Origin: Zymogenus sp964542895
Lineage (GTDB): Bacteria; Desulfobacterota; Zymogenia; Zymogenales; Zymogenaceae
Reading direction: 5' to 3'
Assembly: GCA_964542895.1 (NCBI GenBank)
Contig: CAZIWT010000003.1
Location: 1 to 64,000, forward strand
Length of the DNA stretch: 64,000 nt
The translations under genes were made by a program, and so were the position numbers. Below are positions 36,244-44,204 of the stretch, in pieces. The notes below the pieces were generated by a model that had not been told where the DNA came from, ran no database searches, and worked only from the letters and a program-made list of their open reading frames with translations. Position 1 is the first letter of the stretch. The number at the start of each line of letters is the position of its first letter.

Positions 36244-36855
36244 ATGAAAAATATCAGATTAACCGTGATTCTCCTGATGGGTGCCCTTCTCCTGACTCCC
36301 GTTTTCGCGGGTGCCCAGAGTGCCCACGACTGGGTCGAAAAGGGACTCGAGTATGGGAAAGCGGGTAAAATAGAAGAGGCGATCGATGCCTTCGACAAGG
36401 CCATAGAGATCGACCCGAACTACGCCTGGGCCTACAACGCCAGGGGGTTTGCCTACGGCGATCTGAAAAGATACGAAGATGCGGCGGCCGACTTCACAAG
36501 GGCGATAACCATCGAACCGAACTTCGCCAACGCCTACTACAACAGGGGAAACGCGTACAGCGACCTGAAGAGATTCGACGAGGCGATAGAGGACTACACT
36601 ACGGCGATAAAGATCGCCCCAAGATACGCCAAGGCATACTACGCCAGGGGCAGCACATACGGCTCCCTGGGGAGGTACAAGGAGGCGGCGGACGACTTCA
36701 CCAGGGCGATTGACATCTACCCGGATCTTGTCCCGGCCTACTACGCCAGGGGGATGGCCTTCAAGGCTATGGGAAATGTGGACAGGGCCAGGGCCGACTT
36801 CAGAAAAGCCTGCACCGGCGGGATCGAAGATGCCTGCGAGGAGCTGAAGAAGTAG
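36244..36855 (+). CDS. Exported TPR protein (GC-rich paralogue)
   Basis: 203 residues. Signal peptide MKNIRLTVILLMGALLLTPVFAGAQS, then about five TPR units (EEAIDAFDKAIEIDPNYAWAYNARGFAYGDLKRYEDAAADF and so on). Same start, fold and ending (KACTGGIEDACEELKK) as the gene before it, but GC-rich codons typical of the window. No Shine-Dalgarno sequence is visible before the ATG; a repeat fills the upstream region. Confidence 0.85.
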   Translation: MKNIRLTVILLMGALLLTPVFAGAQSAHDWVEKGLEYGKAGKIEEAIDAFDKAIEIDPNYAWAYNARGFAYGDLKRYEDAAADFTRAITIEPNFANAYYNRGNAYSDLKRFDEAIEDYTTAIKIAPRYAKAYYARGSTYGSLGRYKEAADDFTRAIDIYPDLVPAYYARGMAFKAMGNVDRARADFRKACTGGIEDACEELKK

Positions 36856-36932
36856 TGAGGGTTAAGTTAGCTGTCATTGCGTGGATACATTTATTATTTG
36901 GGGCGATGAAAAAACGGTGAATTCAACTCGTA

Positions 36933-36991
36933 ATTGCGAGGAATATCTAATTTAAAAGGCCTTTCTTTTAAAGGTGAGCGACGAAGCAACC
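36933..36991 (-). repeat. Family B repeat copy
   Basis: ATTGCGAGGAATATC, then AAAAGGCCTTTCTTTTAAAGG and GAGCGACGAAGCAACC. This is the reverse of the unit at 43711-43757 (ATTGTTTCGTCGCTCGCC ... CTCCTCGCAATGACAT). It fills most of the gap between the TPR gene and the cytochrome gene. Confidence 0.55.
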
Positions 36992-37059
36992 GGGTTTTTT
37001 TACAACCAAAGGCCAATTACACCAATTGCAGCGCTTTGTTAAAAAAAACAACAGAGACA

Positions 37060-37530
37060 ATGAGCGAATTTAGAGGCGAAAATATAGAGAATACCGACCG
37101 GAACCAACCATTCAATGGAACCGCAAAGCTTGGAAAACGCGTGAAAGGCGTCCTATTCATTTCGACTATAGTCTTTATTGCCTCGCTTTTCGGTATCGTC
37201 GTCTCCCACGCCCAGAAGACGGTGGACCAGGGGCCGGAGGTCATAACACTAAAGGACTACGCCGTGACCGAGGAGGCGGTGAACTTCACCCATAAAAACC
37301 ACGGGAAGACCGGTGAGGTCGGCGCCGACTGCCTCACCTGTCACCACAAGTCAAACAGGCTCGTCACCCCCGGCAAGTGCTCCGAGTGCCACAAGATCAA
37401 AGAGGAGGAAGAAGTTTTGAGCCACCACCAGGCCTTCCACATGCTCTGCATCGGGTGCCACAAGAAGGAGATCATCGCCGGAAATGAAGTGGTAAATCTC
37501 ACCTGCGACTCTTGCCATGTCCCGAAATAA
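37060..37530 (+). CDS. Membrane-anchored tetraheme c3-type cytochrome
   Basis: 156 residues. One membrane segment (about residues 30-50, GVLFISTIVFIASLFGIVVSHAQ) anchors or exports it. The periplasmic part has four CxxCH heme sites, CLTCHH, CSECH, CIGCH and CDSCH, plus spare histidines (FTHKNHG, LSHHQAFH) as axial ligands. This is the class III cytochrome c3/c7 pattern with bis-His hemes, used for low-potential electron transfer. The ATG at 37060 follows a weak GAGA. Its end overlaps the start of the ResB gene by 14 bp, and the Ccs genes would attach its hemes. Confidence 0.85.
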   Translation: MSEFRGENIENTDRNQPFNGTAKLGKRVKGVLFISTIVFIASLFGIVVSHAQKTVDQGPEVITLKDYAVTEEAVNFTHKNHGKTGEVGADCLTCHHKSNRLVTPGKCSECHKIKEEEEVLSHHQAFHMLCIGCHKKEIIAGNEVVNLTCDSCHVPK

Positions 37531-38905
37531 CAGCAAAAACGAAAAATCGACAAAAAAACCCTCCGGTAAAACGGTATTCGCGGAGGTAATCGACTATCTC
37601 TCATCCCTGAGGTTTACGGTCGTAATCCTGACGACCATAGTGATAGTGGCAGGTCTCGGCACCCTCGTGGGGCAGAACCTTTCGGAGGCTTCCTACATCG
37701 GGCGCTACGGCGCCAGGCTCTACTCGATATTGAAGCTCTTTTCCATCACCGACATATACCACAGCATCTACTTCAACGCCCTTCTGGCCCTCTTTGTCAC
37801 AAACCTCACTCTCTGTACATTTAAATTCGCCCCGGCGAGGATCAGGGGGGCCCTGTCTAGGGATATAAAGAGGAGGAGTTACCCCCACTCCGAGAAAATC
37901 GGGGCGAAGGTCCCGACAGAGGAATGCGTTTGCCGGACAAAAAAGATGCTGTCCCCCCCCACCCTTAAGCCTTTTTACCACGTGGTCACGAAAAGGGACG
38001 GCAAAAAGATCGAGCTCTTCTCGGAGCCGCACCCTATCCTCTCGCTGGGCGCGCTCGTCGTCCACGTAAGCATAATACTTATCATCGTCGGCGGGCTCGT
38101 ATCCTCCGTCCTCGGCTTTTCCGGGGAGATGATAATCTTCGAGGGGAGCTCATCCAACGAGATGTTCGTGAGATCGGGATTTGTCTACAGGCTCGACTTT
38201 GACGTGAGCCTTGAGAAGTTCACGTTAGAAACCTACAGGGACGGAACGCCCAAGGAATACAGAAGCGACATAAGACTAAAAAAAGGCGGCCGCGAGGTCG
38301 ACGCCGCATTGACCGTCAATCACCCCGCTAAATTCGACGGCATCAGATTTTACCAGTCGAACTTCGGAAGCGCCCTCGAAGATACCGTGATCTCCATCTA
38401 CGACAAGGGCGGGAAACGGGTATTCAAGGGGAAGATCCCCTACATGGTGTCCCTTCCGATCGAAGACCTCGGCATCACCGTCACCCTTGTGGAGTTTTAC
38501 GACAACTACGAAAACCGCGGCCCCGCGGCCCACATCATCGTCGTCGAGGGGGAAAAGATGTACGCGGTATGGGCGAACACCGACCCCGCGGAGCTTGCCG
38601 GCCCGGCGGGCAGGGGAAAGGACGGGCTCCTCTTCGTCCTTGAGAGCTACGATACCGTCCCCTACTCCGGCATATCGGTGAACTACGAGCCGGGGCTTCC
38701 CCTCGTGTGGATCGGCTTCATCCTCCTCTCGGTCGGCTTTACCTTTCCCCTCATATCCATCTCGGGGAGGTACAAGGTCGTAATAGATGGGGGAGACGAA
38801 AAAGGACCTTTCGTCGAGGTCTTCGGCTCGCCGGGGAGGATAAAGGGGGACTTCCAGGGGAGGTTCGCTAAGCTGGTAAAAAGAATCGAGGAAAATCTAT
38901 GTTGA
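37517..38905 (+). CDS. ResB-type cytochrome c maturation protein
   Basis: 462 residues. Three N-terminal membrane segments (YLSSLRFTVVILTTIVIVAGLGTLVGQ, YHSIYFNALLALFVTNLTLCTFKF, and one near 175-200), a large periplasmic domain, and a C-terminal membrane segment (LPLVWIGFILLSVGFTFPLIS). This is the ResB/Ccs1 layout of System II heme attachment. It overlaps both neighbours: by 14 bp with the cytochrome gene and by 7 bp with the CcsA gene. Confidence 0.92.
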   Translation: MSRNNSKNEKSTKKPSGKTVFAEVIDYLSSLRFTVVILTTIVIVAGLGTLVGQNLSEASYIGRYGARLYSILKLFSITDIYHSIYFNALLALFVTNLTLCTFKFAPARIRGALSRDIKRRSYPHSEKIGAKVPTEECVCRTKKMLSPPTLKPFYHVVTKRDGKKIELFSEPHPILSLGALVVHVSIILIIVGGLVSSVLGFSGEMIIFEGSSSNEMFVRSGFVYRLDFDVSLEKFTLETYRDGTPKEYRSDIRLKKGGREVDAALTVNHPAKFDGIRFYQSNFGSALEDTVISIYDKGGKRVFKGKIPYMVSLPIEDLGITVTLVEFYDNYENRGPAAHIIVVEGEKMYAVWANTDPAELAGPAGRGKDGLLFVLESYDTVPYSGISVNYEPGLPLVWIGFILLSVGFTFPLISISGRYKVVIDGGDEKGPFVEVFGSPGRIKGDFQGRFAKLVKRIEENLC

Positions 38906-39717
38906 GCTCCGATATTCTGAGTGTGGTGACCTTCGTCTACGGTCTCGCCTTTCTCCTGTTTATCCTCCATCTCCTGTTTAAGAGGGACGCCCTCAGCGTC
39001 GCCGGGGATGTCGTCGTGTCGGCGGGGTGCATCGCCCACGGGGCGGCGCTGATACTCCGCTGGATCGAGTCGTACAGGCTCGGCTGGGGCCACGTGCCGA
39101 TGAGCAATCTCTACGAATCCCTCATTTTTTTCTCGTTCCTCTTGGCCGTGGTCTACCTCGTCTTTCGCTTTGCAACCAACAGGAAGTCCTTCGGGGCCTT
39201 CATGATTCCCCTTCCCCTTCTGGCCCTGGGCTACGCCTCCCTCTCTCCCGACGTGGAGCGCGCCATAAGGCCCCTCGTTCCGGCCCTCCAGAGCAACTGG
39301 CTTACGATCCACGTCCTGACCTGCTTTATTGCCTACGCGGCGTTCGCCTTCTCGTTTGTAGTGGCGGTCTTATTTCTTATCAACAAGGAGGGGAAAAAGA
39401 GCGTCCTCCCCTCTCCGGAGGTCCTCGACGAGTTCGTCTACCGGGGGATCATGGCGGGGATGCCGCTTTTGACGCTTGGTATAATCACCGGCTCCGCCTG
39501 GGCCCACTACGCCTGGGGCTCGTACTGGTCGTGGGACCCGAAGGAGACCTGGTCTCTTATAACGTGGATAATCTACGCCCTCTTCCTCCACCTTAGACTC
39601 ATGGGGAGGTGGCGGGGGACAAAGAGCGCCCTCCTCTCCATGGTTGGATTTTTCGCGGTGATATTCACGTTTCTGGGGGTGAACTACATCCTCTCCGGCC
39701 TCCACTCGTATCTGTAG
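38899..39717 (+). CDS. CcsA/ResC-type heme handling protein
   Basis: 272 residues, about eight membrane segments, with the tryptophan-rich WGSYWSWDPKETWSLITW motif of heme-handling proteins and conserved His in SGLHSYL and in WLTIHVLTCF. It works with ResB to move heme to the periplasm and attach it to apocytochromes. Overlaps the ResB gene by 7 bp. The cytochrome-ResB-CcsA set is an operon for making this cytochrome. Confidence 0.93.
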   Translation: MLSSDILSVVTFVYGLAFLLFILHLLFKRDALSVAGDVVVSAGCIAHGAALILRWIESYRLGWGHVPMSNLYESLIFFSFLLAVVYLVFRFATNRKSFGAFMIPLPLLALGYASLSPDVERAIRPLVPALQSNWLTIHVLTCFIAYAAFAFSFVVAVLFLINKEGKKSVLPSPEVLDEFVYRGIMAGMPLLTLGIITGSAWAHYAWGSYWSWDPKETWSLITWIIYALFLHLRLMGRWRGTKSALLSMVGFFAVIFTFLGVNYILSGLHSYL

Positions 39718-39829
39718 CGGTCGGTCGACCAAAAATACCTACTGCCGAAAAGGGCCGACAGATTGTCAACGAGCGGGCCGCCGTTATATTCCCTTCAAAG
39801 AGATCATCCGCAAAAGCCCACGTTTACGG

Positions 39830-39859
39830 TTGACATGCCTTGATCTAAAATGGTATCTA
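39830..39859 (+). promoter_or_regulatory. Promoter of the GDPD gene
   Basis: TTGACA at 39830-39835, an 18-bp spacer and TATCTA at 39854-39859. The 12-base word GGTATCTATAAA is repeated in tandem just there (39852-39863 and 39864-39875). The ATG is at 39913. Confidence 0.5.
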
Positions 39860-39912
39860 TAAAGGTATCTATAAAAATGTTTATAAAAAACGGTCGATAG
39901 GGGGAATGCCGT

Positions 39913-40674
39913 ATGTCAAAAACCGTAAAGGAGCTGTTGAAGAAGCCGCCCCTGGCCGTCGCCCACAGGGGCGATCCCCTCGCAAAGCCCCAGAACACGA
40001 AGGGGGCCTTTCTCTCCGCCATGGAATACGACATCGACATGATAGAGACCGACATCAACATGACAAAGGACGGGGTGCTCGTCGTCGTTCACGACCAGAA
40101 GGTGGACAACGTCAGCGACGGAAAGGGGTGGGTGGTTAACTTCACCCTGGATGAACTGAAGAAGCTCGACTTCGGCTCGTGGATGGGGCCGGGGATGGGC
40201 CCGGAGAGGATCTTGACCTTAGAGGAGTTTATCGAGCTGACGAGGGACGGTGTTAACGGACTCAACATCGAGATAAAGAGCGGCCCGATAAAATACGACG
40301 GGATCTGCGAAAAATTGGTCTCGATACTCGAAGACCGCGACATGATAGACCGGGTCATAATCTCCTCCTTCGACCACCCGCTCTTGAAAAGCCTCAAGGA
40401 GATGAAGGCTGATATCCTGACCGCGATTCTCTACAACGCGGGGCTGATCGACCATATCACTCCGGCAAAGAGCGCGATGGCCGACGGCATCCACCCGGAG
40501 CACGCCCAGGTTACGGCGGACACGATCAAGGCCGCCGGGGATGCGGGGCTTTTCATCAACGTCTGGACGGTGGACGACGAGGAAGACATGAAGAGGATGA
40601 TCGATCTCGGAGTTACGGGGATCATCTCGAACTTCCCGTCCAAGCTGTGCGGGCTTATCAAGGGTGGAAAGTAG
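39913..40674 (+). CDS. Glycerophosphodiester phosphodiesterase
   Basis: 253 residues. GDPD barrel signatures: VAHRGDP with the first catalytic His, IETDINMTKDG with the E-x-D metal ligands, VVVHD with the second catalytic His, and LNIEIKSG with a further Glu. It releases glycerol-3-phosphate from glycerophosphodiesters. The usual PENT motif reads PQNT. No signal peptide, so cytoplasmic (UgpQ-like). It is alone on its transcript. Confidence 0.92.
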   Translation: MSKTVKELLKKPPLAVAHRGDPLAKPQNTKGAFLSAMEYDIDMIETDINMTKDGVLVVVHDQKVDNVSDGKGWVVNFTLDELKKLDFGSWMGPGMGPERILTLEEFIELTRDGVNGLNIEIKSGPIKYDGICEKLVSILEDRDMIDRVIISSFDHPLLKSLKEMKADILTAILYNAGLIDHITPAKSAMADGIHPEHAQVTADTIKAAGDAGLFINVWTVDDEEDMKRMIDLGVTGIISNFPSKLCGLIKGGK

Positions 40675-41109
40675 CCTCTTGGTCAAGTGATCCGCCCTCG
40701 GTCGGGCCGGATCTCGACGTCCACACCGATGGTACATCTATTGGGCTAATGGGCTATTGGGCTAATGGGGCGAGGTCCCAATTTTTGAGGCGGTCGGATC
40801 GTGGAGGCTCAGTCGATAGCTATTCCACGCACGGCAAACTTCAACTAATATGTTTCGCTTCCACTTTCGATTTGAAATGTGGTTAGGTGACGTTTTTAAA
40901 ACCGTTGGCCGGAGATAAGCGCAACAAATATCAAGGGATTTAAATATCCCCCCTCCCCTCCCCCCGAAGAAATTCGATCCATACCCCTGCAGCATTATAC
41001 ACCATTTTTAAGTCATGCCCACAGGCGGCATCTCAATATTTGATTTTTGACCCCGACAGCCGGCCGCACCGTCTCAAGCCGATAATTACAAATTATGCCG
41101 ACTCCCGGC
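40675..41109. other. Intergenic gap with a short tandem repeat
   Basis: 435 bp between convergent genes. At 40739-40767 TTGGGCTAATGGGCTA is repeated almost twice in tandem. No gene or T-tract hairpin is seen in the rest. Confidence 0.5.
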
Positions 41110-41703
41110 CTACAGGTACCTCCTCACCTGCTTTTTATATTCGAGGTATCGCTCGCCGTATTCATTCTCCAAAAATTTCTCCTCCTGGATGATCTGAAAG
41201 TGACTGCCCAAGATGACGAAAACGGCCGAAACGGCGAAAAAGATCGTAGGGTATATCAGAAACGTCCCAAAAAAGAAGAGGTCGAGGAAGAGGAAGATGG
41301 GGTTCCTCGTAAGCGAGAAAACACCTTTAGTCACCAGCTCGTCCGGTCCCTTCGTATCTATCCCCAACCTCCAGGAGCGGCCGAAGGAGAAAATGGCTGA
41401 GACAAATATGATTAACCCGGCGACTTCCAGGATTACTCCTGAAATCCTTAAATGTATTATAGAGAAAAGGAGCGGGTCCCTGAAGAGGTGATACTTGAGC
41501 CCCAGGCAGATGGACAACGCCTCAAACGTCCAGATGACAAACCCGATCAGGAGGAAGATCTCGAAAAGGGCCTTAAATCCCCTCTTGCCGGAGCCGAGGA
41601 CGATCGGGTTGGTTCCGGAGAGGGTCATCTGGATAATCCTGCCGATAAAAATGAAATAGAATATCGACATATTAATCAACTGGAAGCGGTCAAAAAAGTC
41701 CAT
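41110..41703 (-). CDS. Isoprenylcysteine/phospholipid methyltransferase family membrane protein
   Basis: 197 residues, about five membrane segments. The C-terminal third has the ICMT/PEMT pattern: GVFSLTRNPIFL, FQIIQEEKFLENEYGERYLEYKKQVRRYL. This region binds SAM. Bacterial members methylate lipids or small molecules, and the substrate is unknown here. GGGAAGG precedes the ATG. It lies 32 bp after the YmdB-like gene on the same strand. Confidence 0.8.
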   Translation of the reverse strand: MDFFDRFQLINMSIFYFIFIGRIIQMTLSGTNPIVLGSGKRGFKALFEIFLLIGFVIWTFEALSICLGLKYHLFRDPLLFSIIHLRISGVILEVAGLIIFVSAIFSFGRSWRLGIDTKGPDELVTKGVFSLTRNPIFLFLDLFFFGTFLIYPTIFFAVSAVFVILGSHFQIIQEEKFLENEYGERYLEYKKQVRRYL

Positions 41704-41735
41704 TCGCCCTTCCCTTAATAAATCTGCTTTAAACC

Positions 41736-42533
41736 CTATAAGTCAAGGACCTCGTTTATCCTGACTATCGATTTCGCCCGGCCGCTCGCCTCGTCGATCT
41801 CGACCATAACGGCGTTTACGAGGGGCCTCCCCTTGGCCGGGGTCGAGAAGGCCTTCATCGCCGTCCTGAACTTCTTTATCTCCCTCTCCTTGTCGAAGCC
41901 GACGACGGAGTTTGCGGCCCCCACCATGCCTACGTCCGTTATGGCCGCCGTCCCCAGCTTGCTCACCTCTTCGTCGGCGCTCTGGACGAGCGTGCCGGTG
42001 CCCGCAAGGAGAGACACCGTCCCGTCGAGGTGTATTGCCATGGCGACCTTCTCGGCGGTAGTCTTTGCGAAGAAGTCGACGATTATAATGTCTGTCTCTC
42101 CGTCCAACTCTTTTATCAATCCGCGAATCTTCGGGAATGAGTTTTCGGGTAGGATCCTTCCCATGAACGAATAGCCGACGATATTGACTATCCCCACCTT
42201 ACGCTTTTCATCGCCCACCTCCTTGATCAGAACCCCGCCCCCCGGGCTGTCCGCCGGGAGGTTTTCCGGCCTCAAGACAAAGGGCCTTTTTACGATCGCC
42301 GACTGGAGTTCCTTCTGATCCCAGACGTTCTCGCCGGTGGTTATCACGTCCACACCAGCCTCGACGAGCTCGTCAGCCTTCTCCCCGGTAAGCCCGGCCC
42401 CGCCTGCGGCGTGGTTCCCGTTGGCGATGACCAAGTCCGGCCCGTCCCCCGCCTTCTGAAGCCTCTCGATGTAGTGCGCCACCGCCTCCCTTCCCGGAGA
42501 GCCTACGATTACGCCGAAAAAGAGGAGTTTCAT
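41736..42533 (-). CDS. YmdB/TIGR00282-like protein with all metal ligands replaced
   Basis: 265 residues that follow the YmdB phosphodiesterase family from end to end, but every motif I can match to the dinuclear metal site is changed. GDIVG reads GVIVG (V8). NGEN reads NGNH (residues 38-41). GNHTWD reads GENVWD (67-72). DFHAEAT reads DFFAKTT (F155). GTHTH reads GTGTL (G180, L182). Structural blocks such as VGSPGREAV, PENLP, ITDVGM and SVVGF are intact. It is therefore probably catalytically dead, or has a new role. Its ATG overlaps the stop of the intact phosphoesterase gene (ATGA), so the two proteins are coupled. Confidence 0.85.
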   Translation of the reverse strand: MKLLFFGVIVGSPGREAVAHYIERLQKAGDGPDLVIANGNHAAGGAGLTGEKADELVEAGVDVITTGENVWDQKELQSAIVKRPFVLRPENLPADSPGGGVLIKEVGDEKRKVGIVNIVGYSFMGRILPENSFPKIRGLIKELDGETDIIIVDFFAKTTAEKVAMAIHLDGTVSLLAGTGTLVQSADEEVSKLGTAAITDVGMVGAANSVVGFDKEREIKKFRTAMKAFSTPAKGRPLVNAVMVEIDEASGRAKSIVRINEVLDL

Positions 42534-43372
42534 AAGCCGATTTTCTTGATATTCATCGTTTCCGTATTGAGTCTCGTGACTTCTTTCCTTAACCTGAAAA
42601 AGCCGAGATTGACCGCCTGGGTCCTTGCAATCTCGGCGCTCTCAACGCTTGGGTTGTGGACGTGGCCGAAAAACGAGTAGACCGGATTGTGCCTGCTTAT
42701 ATATTTGGTGATGGCGTCACTAGAGGGTTCGTTCCTCTTGGCAATTGTATCGTAGGTCAGCTTGGTCTCGTCCGGCTTCCCATCCGTTGTTCCCCCCTCC
42801 TCGTGGGGCGGTATGTGGGTGATGATTATATCCGCCGGGTCGAGCTCCATGAGCCTCCTGCCGTAAACCTCGGCGGGAACGATGCCCGGAAAACTGGGAA
42901 CGTGATCACCGCCAGGCATACCGGAGACGAGGGCCACGTCGACCCCCGACACCTTGACTATTCCGCTTTCGATTACCTTTGCCTTGCTGGAGACCTTCTC
43001 CTTCAATATGTCCGGGTAGTCGTCGTTCCCGTAGAGAATATACGTCTCGCAGAGTAGGGACCTGGAGAACTTCTCGTACTCCTCCTCTATGAGGGGGAGG
43101 ATCTTCTCGTAGCGCTCCTCCCCGGGGGTGGTTATCTCCAGGAAGGCCTCCTTCACCCGGTCGAGCCTGCCTTCCGACATCTCCTTCAATCCCTCGAGAA
43201 GCTCGTCGATTGTATAGGCCTTTGCGAGAATGCCCTTGGAGAAATCCGTGAAATCCATAAAGATCAGGATGTCCCCGGCGATGAAAAGGGTGTCCTCCGG
43301 GCCGACCAGCTTCGACAGCGCCTCGAACTCCCCGTGTACGTCGCCCACTATAACTATTTCACTTTGGCTCAT
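42530..43372 (-). CDS. Calcineurin-like metallophosphoesterase
   Basis: 280 residues with the ligands of the family intact: GDVHGE (D and H), FIAGD (D), LYGNDD (N), ITHIPPH (H) and FGHVHNP (H-x-H). It would hydrolyse a phosphoester with two metal ions; the substrate is unknown. It has a long helical insert at about 45-105. GGAG precedes the ATG. It overlaps the dead YmdB-like gene by 4 bases, and that protein may regulate it. Confidence 0.88.
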   Translation of the reverse strand: MSQSEIVIVGDVHGEFEALSKLVGPEDTLFIAGDILIFMDFTDFSKGILAKAYTIDELLEGLKEMSEGRLDRVKEAFLEITTPGEERYEKILPLIEEEYEKFSRSLLCETYILYGNDDYPDILKEKVSSKAKVIESGIVKVSGVDVALVSGMPGGDHVPSFPGIVPAEVYGRRLMELDPADIIITHIPPHEEGGTTDGKPDETKLTYDTIAKRNEPSSDAITKYISRHNPVYSFFGHVHNPSVESAEIARTQAVNLGFFRLRKEVTRLNTETMNIKKIGL

Positions 43373-43419
43373 TTACACTCCACTTTTAATCGTTAAAAAA
43401 ACCTCAGTCCACACATCGT

Positions 43420-43558
43420 ATTCTGTCATTCCCAACTTGGCTGGGAATCTATTCTGTCATTCCCAACTTGATTGGGAATCCAGATTGATATCGGTATCTA
43501 CTCTCATTATCGTATAATTTTCCACTGACAAACCGGAGCTTGTCAGTGCCACCCAGCC
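43420..43558. repeat. Family A repeats with hairpin
   Basis: Two tandem units of TCTGTCATTCCCAACTTG(G/A)(C/T)TGGGAATC, the second followed by CAGATTGATATCGGTATC, then the hairpin CACTGACAA/TTGTCAGTG (43523-43548) with CCACCCAGCCG. Order and content match the cluster at 1408-1571, so the whole module was copied as one block. Confidence 0.75.
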
Positions 43559-43576
43559 GCTTTGCATATAATCACC

Positions 43577-43757
43577 CGATTGCTTCGTCCGTGTTTAATA
43601 AATATCATTCCTCGCAATAATGAACTTGTTGGGTCCTCCCAATTCCCCCATTATGTCATTGCGATCGACCGCAGGGAGCGAAGCAATTGCGTGTTACTTG
43701 TATTGACCCGATTGTTTCGTCGCTCGCCTTTAAAAGGCTCGCTCCTCGCAATGACAT
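43577..43757. repeat. Family B repeats (three units)
   Basis: Units at about 43577-43621 (GATTGCTTCGTCCG ... CTCGCAATAATG), 43656-43690 (CATTGCGATCGACCG ... GCGAAGCAATTGC) and 43711-43757 (ATTGTTTCGTCGCTCGCC, an AAAAGG hinge, CTCGCAATGACAT). The units alternate in orientation. Family B also occurs at 36.2 and 36.9 kb. Confidence 0.55.
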
Positions 43758-43830
43758 CCTTTGCCGCCTATTGTCATTTAAGAGCGATTGAAATCCGCTC
43801 TGTCAATCCCGGCCCGACCTGAAACAATAC

Positions 43831-43960
43831 TGTCATTCCCAACTTGATTGGGAATCCAGATTGATATTTTACCCCAACATACGTGGGGACAGGCTGGATT
43901 CCCGTTTCCCAAGGGAATGACATGTTATTTTTAGATTCCCGCTTCCCAAGGGAATGACAT
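43831..43960. repeat. Family A repeats (third cluster)
   Basis: TGTCATTCCCAACTTGATTG with GGAATCCAGATTGATAT, then two GATTCCCG(C/T)TTCCCAAGGGAATGACAT palindromes. The whole gap 43373-44168 has only repeats and no gene; the sequence 43961-44168 shows nothing clear apart from the promoter at its end. Confidence 0.7.
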
Positions 43961-44168
43961 TTAATGCCTCCATTGGCTATCAAATATATCCTATTTCCGA
44001 CGGGGTCCTTCATCATCAACACATGTAGGGGTTTTTCAATTAGTCATGCCTAACTTAATAGGTTTGGGGCGATTTGTCAAGGAATTTACGAAGAGAGAGG
44101 ACAATAAAAAATGAAGCCGTTTTTCCGCCTTTTTCGGACCTAAATAGTAGATAAATGCCTTATAAACC

Positions 44169-44197
44169 TTGACAGAAATTGTCGGTGTAGATAAAAT
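44169..44197 (+). promoter_or_regulatory. Strong promoter next to the start codon (leaderless)
   Basis: TTGACA at 44169-44174, a 17-bp spacer and TAAAAT at 44192-44197. The ATG at 44205 lies 7 bases after the -10 box, where transcription should begin. There is no Shine-Dalgarno sequence. Confidence 0.65.
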
Positions 44198-44204
44198 TCT
44201 CCGA

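Noticed and set aside
36934..37059. TTG-started extension of the cytochrome gene
   Set aside because: It consists of family B repeat sequence and lies before a polar region and then the membrane segment; the ATG at 37060 is simpler.
39913..40674. GDPD as a third dead enzyme because PENT is PQNT
   Set aside because: The catalytic His residues and the E-x-D and later Glu ligands are all present, so activity is likely.
43230..43822. Two plus-strand frames in the repeat-rich gap
   Set aside because: They are made of repeat units or shadow the phosphoesterase gene.
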